Numbered from the stretch's first letter, positions 35,236-44,081 are shown. The stretch is 64,000 nucleotides of DNA from Spirochaetota bacterium (GCA_026398615.1 JAPLSN010000015.1:17144-81143), one strand, 5' to 3'. Notes: generated from the sequence alone by a model not told the origin. A program made the numbers and translations.

Positions 35236-35640
35236 GGGAAAGTCCGGCCGTATCTCGGGCGGTTTGACGAAGTTGCCGAAGAAGGAGGGAGCGTCCACGA
35301 CATCCTCCGGCGATATCTTCACGTAGCCTTCCTCCCCCATCGTGAGGAAGAGCGCCTTGTCCCACTTGCCGAGGGATTTTTCGAGGAAGACGCGGGCCCG
35401 CTCGAGGCATTCCCAGTCGCTGCGACACGGAACGAGAAGTTCGACGTAACCCTTCGAGTAGACGCCCAGAGAGACCCAGCGTTTCGACAGGACCACGTCG
35501 CAGACGTTCCTGCAGCCGGGCACGAATTCCGCGTTCTCGGCGATCCACGCTTCATGGAAGCCCGGCACCGGGTACACCACGCCACCCTCAGTGAGCCAGC
35601 TCGCGCCATGCACCCATTCCCATCGACCCGCCGACGTCAT
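35161..35640 (-). CDS. Hypothetical protein ending in repeat-derived sequence
   Basis: A 159-residue protein I cannot assign. Residues 1-135 look like a normal small alpha/beta domain (GVYSKGYVELLVPCRSD, ALFLTMGEEGYVKIS). The last 25 residues, beginning TTKDTKYIHEDHEG, are encoded by the ACCACGAAG repeat element, so the original C-terminus may have been replaced or extended. The start overlaps the RluA-family stop by 4 nt. No signal peptide or membrane helix. It is the last gene of the yjjI transcript. Confidence 0.75.
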   Translation of the reverse strand: MTSAGRWEWVHGASWLTEGGVVYPVPGFHEAWIAENAEFVPGCRNVCDVVLSKRWVSLGVYSKGYVELLVPCRSDWECLERARVFLEKSLGKWDKALFLTMGEEGYVKISPEDVVDAPSFFGNFVKPPEIRPDFPTTKDTKYIHEDHEGREEGAGKNPS

Positions 35641-36269
35641 CGGACGGCTCCCGCGGCGAGGGCTTCGAGGAAAGAAGCGTAGTGGGGAGGGGCGGGAGCC
35701 CGGGCCGAGATTCCCCCGGGAAGGGTCAGCGAACAGGAATACAGCATGAGCTTCCGGGCGCCGTACGCTCTGGCGACGCGCTTGTTGAGGGCGAAATCGC
35801 CGTGGCGATCGTCACCGACGATCGGGAAGCCGGCGCCGGCCAGGTGGATGCGGATCTGGTGGTTGCGCCCCGTGCCGAGGACGAGCTCGAGCTGGCTGAA
35901 CTCCCCGAATCGCGCGAGGGTCAGGGCCGAGGTGTGTGCGCTTTTCCGTTCGCCCCTGACGATGACATCCTCGTGGAGCTCGAACGCGTCGGATGTGGGC
36001 TCTCCCGCCACCAGGGCGCGGTAGCGCTTTTCGCAGCCGCGGGACGCGAAAGACTCGCCGAATTCCGACGCCGCCCGGGGAGAGCGCGCGATCGCGATGC
36101 AGCCTGCGGTTTCGCGGTCCAGGCGGTGGACGAGGTACGGCTTGAAACCGAACTCGCGCTCGGCCACGTCGAGAAGACAGGTCGTCACCCCGGCGCCGGG
36201 CTGGACCGCCAGGCCGGCGGGCTTGTCTATGATGAGAAGATCGTCGTTTTCGAAGAGCACGCTGAGCAT
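35637..36269 (-). CDS. RluA-family pseudouridine synthase
   Basis: A 210-residue stand-alone catalytic domain that converts uridine to pseudouridine in rRNA or tRNA. The catalytic motif is VHRLDRETAGCI with its Asp; HQIRIHLAGAGFPIVGD is the second conserved block. There is no N-terminal S4 domain, as in RluA/TruC-type enzymes. ATG at 36269 is chosen because the conserved start MLSVLFENDDLLIIDKPAG begins there; the frame is open to 36707 within yjjW. Substrate uridine cannot be told. Confidence 0.92.
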   Translation of the reverse strand: MLSVLFENDDLLIIDKPAGLAVQPGAGVTTCLLDVAEREFGFKPYLVHRLDRETAGCIAIARSPRAASEFGESFASRGCEKRYRALVAGEPTSDAFELHEDVIVRGERKSAHTSALTLARFGEFSQLELVLGTGRNHQIRIHLAGAGFPIVGDDRHGDFALNKRVARAYGARKLMLYSCSLTLPGGISARAPAPPHYASFLEALAAGAVR

Positions 36270-36316
36270 CGAGGCGAAACAATAACGCGCACGACCCCGG
36301 GATTCAAGGGTGGATA

Positions 36317-37222
36317 TCAGATTGCCAGCACCGCCGGTGCGCCTTCGTCCTTCGCCAATCCGGCGAGAGCCTCCATCTCCGCGTCTGAAAATTCCCCGTG
36401 TACCACCATGCCCGGGCGCACGCCGGTCGGCCTGAATCGCGCGATCCGGTACAGCGTCCGCCTGCCGACGGGAGAAGCCCCGATCGTCGCGGGGTCGAAG
36501 GGGAAGGCGGCGAGGATCCTCGAAACCTCCCGCACCGTGCGGGCCGCGTCCATGTACCCGGCCACGGCCACGGTGCGGACTTCCCAGAGTTTGCCCGATC
36601 CCGCGAGAAAGCGCAGGTTGTCGAGGACGGCCGCGTTGTCCCGCCCGGTAAGGCGAAAATGCTCTCCGGGGTCGACGCTCTTCACATCGAGGAGGATGCC
36701 GTCGCACGCCGCGAGGAGGCGATTTTCATGCTCGAGGGGAACGGAGCCGTTCGTGTCCAGCGCCGTATCGAGGCCGAGTTCCCGCGCCCGAAGGAACAGC
36801 TCCGTGACCCATTCCGTCCGGAGCGACGCTTCCCCGCCGGAAGCCGTGATCCCGCGGATGAAACGGCGGTACGGGGCGATCCGGACGATGACCGATTCCG
36901 GCAGCATGGGGGTTGTCCGGGGCGACGCCGCGATCGGGCAGATCTGTTCGCAAGCTCCGCAGTCCCTGCAATCGGGTTCGGACCAGCGGATGCGCCTGTT
37001 CGGGGACAGAGCTTTTCTTGGGGACAGAGCTCCCGACGGGCAGCCCGGAACGCAGGTCCCGCAGGCATCGCAGATCCCGATCGTCTCCGGATTGTGGCAA
37101 TAGAGGCAGTTGAAGTTGCATCCCTGCAGGAAAACGACCGAGCGGTTGCCCGGGCCGTCCACGGAGCTGAAGGGTATGATCTTCCTGACGGGCGCCAGCT
37201 GTTCGTCATCGACCGGGTTCAT
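36317..37222 (-). CDS. yjjW: Glycyl-radical enzyme activating protein (YjjW-like)
   Basis: Radical SAM enzyme of 301 residues that installs the glycyl radical on the partner encoded upstream. The SAM cluster motif is CNFNCLYC near residue 35. A bacterial ferredoxin insert follows, with CDACGTCVPGCP and CRDCGACEQICP for two 4Fe-4S clusters. Between these lies a short segment encoded by two tandem copies of the 12-bp repeat (SGALSPRKALSPNRR). The rest of the barrel (ITASGGEASL, DTNGSVP, DVKSVD) is intact. It follows yjjI by 19 bases. Confidence 0.93.
   Translation of the reverse strand: MNPVDDEQLAPVRKIIPFSSVDGPGNRSVVFLQGCNFNCLYCHNPETIGICDACGTCVPGCPSGALSPRKALSPNRRIRWSEPDCRDCGACEQICPIAASPRTTPMLPESVIVRIAPYRRFIRGITASGGEASLRTEWVTELFLRARELGLDTALDTNGSVPLEHENRLLAACDGILLDVKSVDPGEHFRLTGRDNAAVLDNLRFLAGSGKLWEVRTVAVAGYMDAARTVREVSRILAAFPFDPATIGASPVGRRTLYRIARFRPTGVRPGMVVHGEFSDAEMEALAGLAKDEGAPAVLAI
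37002..37031 (-). repeat. Tandem 12-bp repeat pair inside yjjW
   Basis: Two exact copies (37002-37013 and 37020-37031), 18 bp apart, in the sense orientation of yjjW, encoding ALSP twice. They lie in the ferredoxin insert between its two cluster-binding motifs. Confidence 0.85.
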
Positions 37223-37241
37223 GCCGATCCCCGGGCCCCGG

Positions 37242-38753
37242 TCAGCGGAGTGACTCGTCGAGGGTGCGCACCGGGCGGTCGAGCGCGTGGAGGTTCACGG
37301 CAGCGTCCCGGCCGAGAGCCGTCGTGTCCCGCAGGGCTGCCTTGCCGGCCGACAGCCTGGCCATTTCCGAACGCTTGACGAGGTAGCCCGAGATGCGGAC
37401 CACGTCGGAATCGTCGGCGTAGAAGGACAGGAACCGCATCCCGGACGCGAAAGCCCCCTTGACCACGTCGACGATGGCCGCGGGATTGCGCTTGGCCCCG
37501 GGTTCGAAGGCGAAGATGTCGCCGATCCCGGACGGGAAGAAATCGTGGAAGGGCGCGGCGCGCAAGAGGTGCTCGTGGAGGGGCGGCTCTTCCCCGATCG
37601 GGATGCGGCATCCGGGACTCGTACCGACATCGTCGGAGAGTCCTACCTGCGCATGGAGGCTGAACCGTTCCCCTGTCGGGATGCAGAGGGGGTTCCGGTG
37701 TCCGTCCACGATCACGCGGAGGGTTTCCATCACCTCGAGGCCGAAAGCCTCCGCCGCGTCGGAATGCCCGAAACGCTCTTCCGGCTTCACGGCGCGGAGG
37801 AGGAAGTTCACGCACTCCGCGAGCCCCACGACGCCGAACATCGCGGTGAAGCGATCGGGGCGGATCAACCCCTCGGTGGCGAGGAAGCTCGACTTGAAGA
37901 ACCCTGATTTTCCGACGAGGAAGCGGATCCGCTCGTCCACGTACCCGCACATCCGGGAGGCCGCGTCAGGCAGCGCGCGGGAAAGGAAATCGTCGCGGTC
38001 TGCCGCGGTCCGCGCGAGTTCGGAGAGCTTGAGCCGCACGAGGGTGTACGCGCCGCCGCCGATCGGAAGGGCGTTGTAGCAGGACGCGATCCCGTACCCC
38101 GCGGGATTTTCCCGCGAATACCACGGATGGTTGGCGAAGCTCGGACGCGCGCAGTCGAGGGCCGCCGCCGCCGCCAGTTCGGCGAACGGCTCCGGCGTCG
38201 TCGAAGGGTCGTAGAGGAACGAGATGTTCGGGGTCGGTTCGGGCCATTCCCGCGCGGCTTCGAGCACGAGCCTCCCGGCCAGCGTTTCCCGCGGGCCCAC
38301 GTTCGCCTGGCAGAAGGAATCGGTGACGGTCCGGTCGATGTGCCGGAGGAAGCGCGCTATTTTCGGCTTCGGGTCCGGGTCGCGCAGGACGAAAGCTTCG
38401 AGGAGCTCGTCGAGCGCCCCGACGAAGACCGGAAAACCGGTGATGGATGGAACGTGCCGGTACAGGATGAGGAGGGAATCGAGCGCCTCGTCGAGATCGG
38501 CCGGTGGCGGCAGCTCGAGGAATTTCGAGCCCTGCGCGATGAAGCGCGCGTAGTCCGGCAGGATGTAACGCGGCCTGTACGGCGCGGCTCCTTCTCCCAG
38601 GTCGCAGATGATTCCCCGTTCGCGCAGGGCCTGCGTCCCGGGATCGATGCGGAGTATGGAGAGGGAGTTCTCGGCGGCGCGGGCGAGCGAGGCTACCTTC
38701 TGTTCGTAGGTAAGAGTCCTGCTCGTGATGACGGAAAGGATGGTGCTGTCCAT
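37242..38753 (-). CDS. yjjI: YjjI-family glycyl radical enzyme (DUF3029)
   Basis: A 503-residue glycyl radical enzyme of unknown substrate. The probable radical glycine is in VVRISGYLVKR near the C-terminus, matching the RVSGY motif of pyruvate formate-lyase-type enzymes; the candidate active-site cysteine is in GIASCYNALPIGGGAY. It is shorter than classical members, as is normal for YjjI. The activating enzyme is encoded directly downstream. Such oxygen-sensitive enzymes imply an anaerobic or microaerobic life style. GGAGAAG precedes the ATG. Confidence 0.93.
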   Translation of the reverse strand: MDSTILSVITSRTLTYEQKVASLARAAENSLSILRIDPGTQALRERGIICDLGEGAAPYRPRYILPDYARFIAQGSKFLELPPPADLDEALDSLLILYRHVPSITGFPVFVGALDELLEAFVLRDPDPKPKIARFLRHIDRTVTDSFCQANVGPRETLAGRLVLEAAREWPEPTPNISFLYDPSTTPEPFAELAAAAALDCARPSFANHPWYSRENPAGYGIASCYNALPIGGGAYTLVRLKLSELARTAADRDDFLSRALPDAASRMCGYVDERIRFLVGKSGFFKSSFLATEGLIRPDRFTAMFGVVGLAECVNFLLRAVKPEERFGHSDAAEAFGLEVMETLRVIVDGHRNPLCIPTGERFSLHAQVGLSDDVGTSPGCRIPIGEEPPLHEHLLRAAPFHDFFPSGIGDIFAFEPGAKRNPAAIVDVVKGAFASGMRFLSFYADDSDVVRISGYLVKRSEMARLSAGKAALRDTTALGRDAAVNLHALDRPVRTLDESLR

Positions 38754-38901
38754 AAAGCTTCTCCGTGGAAATGGCTAAGCTTTTAACGCGGGTCTTGGCC
38801 CCGGCGGCTTCAAATCGCGCACCCCGATCTTTCGACCTCCCTCGGGCGCGCGGTGCTGACCCCGCGTTGTTTATCATGGCGACACCGATGATGTTGACTT
38901 G

Positions 38902-38930
38902 AATATAGCCCTCCGGCACGGCAAGTTCAA
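38902..38930 (-). promoter_or_regulatory. Predicted sigma-70 promoter upstream of yjjI
   Basis: On the minus strand TTGAAC (38925-38930) and TATATT (38902-38907) are separated by 17 bp. It points to yjjI and would give a leader of about 140 nt. Confidence 0.55.
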
Positions 38931-39025
38931 GAGTCGGGGAGTGATGCGGGCGCGTCCCTCGGCGAGCCTCGGGCCGCCGAGGCATAAACGCCTACATCCT
39001 TCCTCTGGATAGCTCTCGTACACGC

Positions 39026-39345
39026 GCTCGACTCCCAGAACAGCTCCTCGATGTTCCAGCTGCCGGCGTTGTGGCTCCCGATGAGCGCCTCGAATTTCTC
39101 GGCGAAGTCTGCGCGGGTCCGGTTGAGTCGGATGAGCTTCTCCAATTGGGCACTGATGGCCGCCTTGAGGATCTCCAGGTCGGTGTTCTTGTGCCCGGAC
39201 TGCCGGAAGCGCCTGGCCAGGGCTTCGAAGCTGATTCTGGACAGGTCCAGCGCGGGCGGGCCCTGATCCCTGATCGTTATTCCGGTGATTGACTCGTCGA
39301 GGAGGGTGTTGATGCCGCCCATCACACCTGAGATGTCCGCCTGGT
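39026..39345 (-). pseudogene. Remnant of Type I restriction subunit HsdR (C-terminal region)
   Basis: An open segment reads MGGINTLLDESITG, then LDLSRISFEALARRF, LEKLIRLNRTRADFAEKFE and SWNIEELFWE, which is the pattern of the C-terminal helical domain of HsdR (DUF3387). It lacks the motor and nuclease domains. The frame continues without homology to a stop at 38927, and a possible upstream part (to about 39440) is in another frame. It is a decayed fragment; no hsdM or hsdS is nearby. Confidence 0.7.
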
Positions 39346-39486
39346 TCGGGGGTCTTGTAGTTGTCGCGGCCGGCGTTGTCGATGATGAGCCCGTCGATGA
39401 CGTCGGTATCCGGCTGGATCAGCGTTGTTTCCTTCGAGCCTGCGAAATCCGGCGGAATTCGGGGATCATGCCACTCCTGTCGGCGA

Positions 39487-39603
39487 CAGCGCGGGTGGAA
39501 AGTCGCCCGGGCTTTCGATCTCGGGACCGCCGTCTTCCTCGTCGTGATCTTCGCGTTCTTCGGCGTGAACCTGCTGCTCGTCGGCCTGCACGGTTACGCT
39601 TGA
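39487..39603 (+). pseudogene. Possible C-terminal remnant of a cytochrome c assembly protein (CcsA/ResC-like)
   Basis: The last 38 residues of a short open frame read RGWKVARAF, then a hydrophobic helix ending FGVNLLLVGLHGYA. This resembles the very C-terminus of CcsA-type proteins (RGW...FGVN..LSGLHSYA). The tryptophan-rich WWD signature upstream is absent. It may instead be a small unrelated membrane peptide. Confidence 0.4.
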
Positions 39604-39658
39604 CCGGTCGACGAAATCCCCGATGCCCGTTCCGGCCGGTCCGTTCCGGCCAGGCCAC

Positions 39659-39687
39659 TTGTTTTTCGGCCTTTTTTTCGGTATATA
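39659..39687 (+). promoter_or_regulatory. Predicted sigma-70 promoter of slyD
   Basis: TTGTTT (39659-39664), a 17-bp spacer and TATATA (39682-39687). Transcription would begin near 39694, giving a leader of about 150 nt. Confidence 0.6.
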
Positions 39688-39698
39688 TGGAAAAACAC

Positions 39699-39737
39699 CC
39701 GGAACGATCGCCCGTCGCGGGGGCCGTTCCGGTTTTT
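39699..39737 (+). terminator. Terminator-like hairpin in the slyD leader (possible attenuator)
   Basis: A perfect 8-bp stem CCGGAACG (39699-39706) / CGTTCCGG (39725-39732) with an 18-base loop, followed by TTTTT. It begins a few bases after the predicted transcription start, so it would sit at the 5' end of the slyD mRNA. It may be an attenuator, or terminate transcription from upstream. Confidence 0.55.
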
Positions 39738-39842
39738 CACCGGTCACGCCGCATCCATCGGCGTTCGCTGCCGGGGCTTTCCGGTCTGTCGGCCACGGGC
39801 TGCCCTTCCGGCCAATATTTTTCCCGTCACACAGGAGTGCTT

Positions 39843-40385
39843 ATGGTCATCGAAAAAGACCGCGTGGTCAGCATCGAGTACATGCTCAAGGACGACGAGG
39901 GCGAAGTCCTCGATTCTTCCGGGGGTTCCGATCCCCTCGTCTACATCCACGGCAACGAGAACATCATAGCCGGCCTCGAAAAACACCTGGTCGGCAAGAC
40001 CAACGGCGACAGCGTTTCCTGCGCCGTACCCCCCGTCGAAGCCTACGGCGAATACGACGACAACCTCGTGTTCGAGGTCCCGAAGGAACGCTTCAAGGAG
40101 TTCGGCGATCTCGAAGTCGGGACGCAGTTCCGCACCGACGAGGGTCCCGGCCTGCTCACCGTGACGGAAATCGAGGGCGAAACGGTCACCGTCGACGCGA
40201 ACCACCCGCTTGCCGGCGAGACGCTCCACTTCGACGTGAAGGTCGTCGACGTGCGCGAGGCCACGGCCGAGGAACTCGAGCACGGGCACGTCCACGGCGA
40301 AAGCGCCTGCGGCGACGATTGCGGGTGCGACGATGCCTGTGAAGAAGGGGAACGGGGCGGCGGCTGCGGTTGCGGTTGTCACTGA
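39843..40385 (+). CDS. slyD: SlyD-type FKBP peptidyl-prolyl isomerase
   Basis: A 180-residue cytoplasmic chaperone and cis/trans prolyl isomerase. The FKBP core begins MVIEKDRVVSIEYMLKDDEG, with the inserted IF domain (PPVEAYGEYDDNLVFEVP). The C-terminal 35 residues are a His/Cys/Asp/Gly metal-binding tail with HGHVHGESACGDDCGCDD and a terminal GGGCGCGCH. SlyD supplies nickel to hydrogenase or urease maturation in other bacteria; no such genes are in this window. An AGGAG site precedes the ATG at 39843. Confidence 0.95.
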   Translation: MVIEKDRVVSIEYMLKDDEGEVLDSSGGSDPLVYIHGNENIIAGLEKHLVGKTNGDSVSCAVPPVEAYGEYDDNLVFEVPKERFKEFGDLEVGTQFRTDEGPGLLTVTEIEGETVTVDANHPLAGETLHFDVKVVDVREATAEELEHGHVHGESACGDDCGCDDACEEGERGGGCGCGCH

Positions 40386-40433
40386 CGTCCACCGGGCCCG
40401 CGGCGCTGATGCCGTGGCGCGCCGGTCCCCACC

Positions 40434-40820
40434 GTGCATGACGTCCCGCGCTCCAAACCGACCGTCTTCGACATTCTCATCGTCATTCTCGGCATCGCCG
40501 TCGTGGCCGGGAGCTTCGCCCTGGCCTGGAACCACAGCGGAGAGCCGCGGGCTGTCATAGAGGCGGGCGGTTCCACCTGGATCTACCCGCTGGACGAGGA
40601 CCGCGTCGTCGAGGCGCGCGGCCCCCTCGGCGTCACCGTCATCCACATCGGGAACGGCGGCCTCGCCGTCGAATCGTCGCCCTGCAGGAACCAGACCTGC
40701 GTGGCCTCGGGCCGGATCTCCCGGCCGGGCCAATGGACGGCGTGCCTGCCGAACGGGGTCATGGCGCGCATCGATGGAGGAGCTTCCGATGACGGAGCGC
40801 TCGACGCGATCGTCCGATAA
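40434..40820 (+). CDS. NusG domain II-containing membrane-anchored protein
   Basis: A 128-residue protein with one N-terminal membrane helix (FDILIVILGIAVVAGSFALAW) followed by the NusG_II domain. The family motif CRNQTCVASGRIS is present near residue 83, as is the ending PGQWTACLPNGVMARI. Despite the name it is unlikely to act in transcription. It is classically encoded before a Gx transporter gene, as here, with a 32-nt overlap. The GTG start at 40434 gives the natural N-terminus. Confidence 0.9.
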   Translation: MHDVPRSKPTVFDILIVILGIAVVAGSFALAWNHSGEPRAVIEAGGSTWIYPLDEDRVVEARGPLGVTVIHIGNGGLAVESSPCRNQTCVASGRISRPGQWTACLPNGVMARIDGGASDDGALDAIVR

Positions 40821-41334
40821 TCTGGCCCGGGTAACGGCCTTCCTCGGCGCGGTCGCGCTGTTCCTCTCGGCGGTCGAATACATGGTGCCGAAACCGCTCC
40901 CTTTCATGCGCCTCGGGATCGCCAACCTGCCCCTCCTCGTCGCCGTCGACGTGCTCCCTTTCGGCTGGTTCCTCGTCCTCGCGCTCGTCAAGGTCTTCGG
41001 CATGAGCGTCGTGTCGGGTTCGCTCTTCTCCTACGTCGCGCTGTTTTCCCTCGCGGGCACGATGGCGTCGGCGCTCTCGATGTACGGTTCGCGCATCCTC
41101 CTGCGGAACGCGGTGTCCCCGCTCGGCATCGCGGTGATCGGGGCCACCGCATCCAACCTCGTCCAGCTCGCCCTGGCTGCCGTGTTCGTGTTCGGGGCGA
41201 GCGCGATCCTGACCGCTCCCTTCTTCCTCGGAAGCGGCCTCGCCACCGGCATCGCGCTCGGCCTCTTCGCGTGCCGCTTCGAGCGGGATTCGCTGCTCTT
41301 CGCCCTCATCAGGGAGGACGCCCGTGCCCGGTGA
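40789..41334 (+). CDS. Gx transporter family protein (heptaprenyl diphosphate synthase component I-like)
   Basis: A 181-residue integral membrane protein with about five helices, of the PF07456 family. It contains the typical MRLGIANLPLLVAVDVLPFG segment near residue 40 and a central GMSVVSGSLFSYV. These proteins are thought to be S-component-like small-molecule transporters, possibly for flavin or isoprenoid-linked compounds. The start at 40789 follows GGAGGA; an ATG at 40774 is less well placed. It overlaps both neighbours, so three genes are tightly coupled. Confidence 0.88.
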   Translation: MTERSTRSSDNLARVTAFLGAVALFLSAVEYMVPKPLPFMRLGIANLPLLVAVDVLPFGWFLVLALVKVFGMSVVSGSLFSYVALFSLAGTMASALSMYGSRILLRNAVSPLGIAVIGATASNLVQLALAAVFVFGASAILTAPFFLGSGLATGIALGLFACRFERDSLLFALIREDARAR

Positions 41335-41944
41335 GCCCCTCCTCGACCGCCTGCTCCCGCCCGCCAGGCTCGCTTTCGCTGGGGCCGCGCTGTCGGTGGC
41401 CCTCGTCTTCGAACCCTGGCTGTGGGCCAGGATCGCGATGCTCGCGGCCGCGGCGCTGCTCTGCGCGCTCGGAGGCCGGCGCGTTTCGTTCATCCGCGCG
41501 GTTCTCGTCACAGCCGGGATCGTCGCGGCCAACCTGCTGGTTCCCGTCGGGAAGGTGCTGGTTTCCTGGGGACCTTTCGTCGTCACCGAGACGGCCCTTT
41601 TCGGGGGCATCGAGAAGGCGGTCACCTTCGAGGGGCTCATGTTCATCTCCAAGGCGACGATCAGGCCGGGCCTGCGCCTGCCGGGGAAATTCGGTTCCAT
41701 CGTCTCCAGGGCCTTCCGCGCCTACGGCACGCTCGCGTCGACGAGGCTGGAGCCGGGCGGCAAGGGCCTCATTGCCGACCTCGACGCGGCGCTGCTTCGC
41801 GTCTATACTGAAAACGAAGGCGGAGACTCCGGAGATGCGGCTTCGGCGGGAAACCGGAGCGCGGGGATCGTCGGAACGCTGATCCTCGCTGCGCTCTGCA
41901 CCCTTGCCTACGTGCCGCACATCGCGGCCCTGATCAGGAGATGA
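41324..41944 (+). CDS. Membrane protein, possibly ECF transporter T-like
   Basis: A 206-residue protein with four or five hydrophobic helices and a long amphipathic middle part ([20 protein letters not shown]). The GTG start at 41324 follows AGGGAGG and overlaps the Gx transporter stop. Its place after a Gx transporter suggests a partner subunit; the coupling helices resemble CbiQ-like T components in layout, but no diagnostic A-R-G motif is seen. No ATPase gene is adjacent. I regard the assignment as tentative. Confidence 0.65.
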   Translation: MPGEPLLDRLLPPARLAFAGAALSVALVFEPWLWARIAMLAAAALLCALGGRRVSFIRAVLVTAGIVAANLLVPVGKVLVSWGPFVVTETALFGGIEKAVTFEGLMFISKATIRPGLRLPGKFGSIVSRAFRAYGTLASTRLEPGGKGLIADLDAALLRVYTENEGGDSGDAASAGNRSAGIVGTLILAALCTLAYVPHIAALIRR

Positions 41945-41948
41945 AAGA

Positions 41949-44081
41949 ATGACATTGACGATTCGCAAGCGGCTTTTTTTCCTCACGAGCGTCCCCCTGG
42001 CCTTCGCTCTGGCGCTCGCGGGATACACGGTCCGGCGCGAGCTTGCAGACATCGGGAAATTGGACCTCACGCACAAGAGCCACATGGTCATAAAGTCCTT
42101 GAGCACCCTCCTCACGAGCATCCAGGGCGAACGCGGCAAGGCGACCCTGTACCTGAACGGCGCGATCAGCGACGGCGAGCTCCAGTCCCAGGTGGTCGAG
42201 ACCGACCTCCAGATTGGGAAGCGGATGGCCGAAGTCTACGGGGCCGGCATCCTTCCGGAGGAGCTGGTGAAAGCCCTCAAGGAATTGCCGGGCGACCTCG
42301 CAACGATCCGGGAAATGGTCAACTCGCGCTCGTCGATGGCCACGACGACCTTCCTCAATTACACGAAGCTCATCGCCAACTTCATGAAGCCGATCGAATT
42401 CGCCGTCGATTCGTCGTTCGAAGGCTTCCGCCGCGAGTTTTCCTCGATACTCCTCATCGAAGCCGCCAAGGAATACGCGGGCCAGACCCGTGCCCTCGTA
42501 TCGGCCGCGGCTGCGTCCGACATGGCCATCCTCCAGAGCGACCTCATCGACATCATCACGGCCTACACGAGCGTCACCGCCAACCTCCAGAGCAAGGGGC
42601 TCGTACTGTCGAAGGAACTCGAGCTCAGGCGGGACGGACTCATCAACGGCACCGAATGGCAGCAGATGAACAAGACCATCCTGCTCCTCGCCTCGAAGGC
42701 CGGCGAGGGCGGTTTCGGACTCGACGGCCCGCAGATCTCCGAAACCACCAGCGTCATCATCGATGGCATACAGGCCCTGCTCGACGAATACCTCGCGTCC
42801 ACCAAGGTTCTCGTCGACACCGCGTACGACCAGGCCCGGATCATCGTGTTCGCCGTCGCCGGCGTCGTGGCGGCCCTGATCCTCCTGTCCATCATCACGT
42901 CCCTTTTCATGATCCGCAGCATCACGCGGCGCATCGATACCCTTTCCGAGGGGCTCGTCGATATAGAAAAAGGCGAAGGAGACCTCACGAAAGAGCTGAA
43001 GCTCGCCTCGTCCGACGAGATCGGCATCCTGGCGGGCCACTTCAATTCCTTCGTGGGAACGCTGCGCGCCCTCATCACGAAGATCAAGGGCGAAACGCGG
43101 TCGCTGGCCGAAGGCACGCTGCGCCTCTCGTCGAACATGGAAGAGACCGCGAGCGCGGTTCGGCAGATCGCCGCCAATATCGATTCCCTCAGGCAGCAGA
43201 CCCTGAACCAGAGCGCGTCCGTGACGGAGTCGAGCGCGACGGTCGAGCAGATAGCCAGGAGCGTGCATGCCCTCCACGGCCTCATCGAACGGCAGGGTGA
43301 AAGCGTGTCCACGTCCTCCAGCTCCATCGAGGAGATGGTGGCCAACATCCAGTCCGTGACGGTCAACCTGGAGCGCATGGGCACGAACTACGAAAAGCTC
43401 CTCGGCAAATCCGACGCCGGCCGCACGGCGCTCCACCGCGTCGTGGACCAGGTGCGCGACGTCGACCAGCGTTCCGAGAGCCTGCAGGACACCAACAGCC
43501 TCATCGCGGGCATCGCCGCTCAGACCAACCTGCTGGCCATGAATGCCGCCATCGAAGCGGCTCACGCCGGGGACGCGGGCCAGGGCTTCGCGGTGGTCGC
43601 GGACGAGATCCGCAAGCTCGCGGAAAACGCGGCGAAGCAGTCCAAGCTCATCGCGCAGAACGTCCGCGAGATCCGCGGCGTGATAGAAGCGGTGGTCGTG
43701 AGTTCCGGTTCCGCCGAGACCACCTTCGGCGAAATCCTCGAGCAGATCGAAATGCTGAGCCGCCTCGAGGAAGAGGTCAAGTACGCGATGCAGGAACAGA
43801 GCACGGGCAGCGCCCAGGTGCTCGAGTCGCTCGTGGGCATCAACGCGGACACGCAGCGGGTGCGCGACTCGGCGAACCAGATGCAGGAAGGGTCCGACAC
43901 CATCCTCGAGGAGATGCGGCGGCTGCTCCAGCTCTCGTCCGAGCTCGAGAACGGGATGAACGAGATGGCAGCGGGCGCCTCCGAGATCGAGCGCGCCGCG
44001 GAGGACACCAACACGCTCGCCGCGGAAACCAGGGAGAGCGTGGCGAAACTCGAGGGCGTTACCGACCGCTTCAAGACCTGA
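41949..44081 (+). CDS. Methyl-accepting chemotaxis protein with NIT sensor domain
   Basis: A 710-residue chemoreceptor. After an uncleaved N-terminal helix (residues 8-26), residues 45-285 form a periplasmic all-helical domain of the nitrate/nitrite-sensing (NIT) type ([14 protein letters not shown]). A second membrane helix (about 297-325) leads to HAMP and a long coiled coil. The signalling tip is [20 protein letters not shown]. It feeds CheA and hence flagellar motion, which supports a motile organism. AGGAG precedes the ATG; it lies 4 bases after the preceding gene. Confidence 0.93.
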   Translation: MTLTIRKRLFFLTSVPLAFALALAGYTVRRELADIGKLDLTHKSHMVIKSLSTLLTSIQGERGKATLYLNGAISDGELQSQVVETDLQIGKRMAEVYGAGILPEELVKALKELPGDLATIREMVNSRSSMATTTFLNYTKLIANFMKPIEFAVDSSFEGFRREFSSILLIEAAKEYAGQTRALVSAAAASDMAILQSDLIDIITAYTSVTANLQSKGLVLSKELELRRDGLINGTEWQQMNKTILLLASKAGEGGFGLDGPQISETTSVIIDGIQALLDEYLASTKVLVDTAYDQARIIVFAVAGVVAALILLSIITSLFMIRSITRRIDTLSEGLVDIEKGEGDLTKELKLASSDEIGILAGHFNSFVGTLRALITKIKGETRSLAEGTLRLSSNMEETASAVRQIAANIDSLRQQTLNQSASVTESSATVEQIARSVHALHGLIERQGESVSTSSSSIEEMVANIQSVTVNLERMGTNYEKLLGKSDAGRTALHRVVDQVRDVDQRSESLQDTNSLIAGIAAQTNLLAMNAAIEAAHAGDAGQGFAVVADEIRKLAENAAKQSKLIAQNVREIRGVIEAVVVSSGSAETTFGEILEQIEMLSRLEEEVKYAMQEQSTGSAQVLESLVGINADTQRVRDSANQMQEGSDTILEEMRRLLQLSSELENGMNEMAAGASEIERAAEDTNTLAAETRESVAKLEGVTDRFKT

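Noticed and set aside
39361..39486. First half of the short frame before the CcsA-like end
   Set aside because: It consists of Ser/Met/Pro-rich sequence without homology and overlaps frame-broken HsdR-side sequence, so I do not treat the whole frame as a gene.
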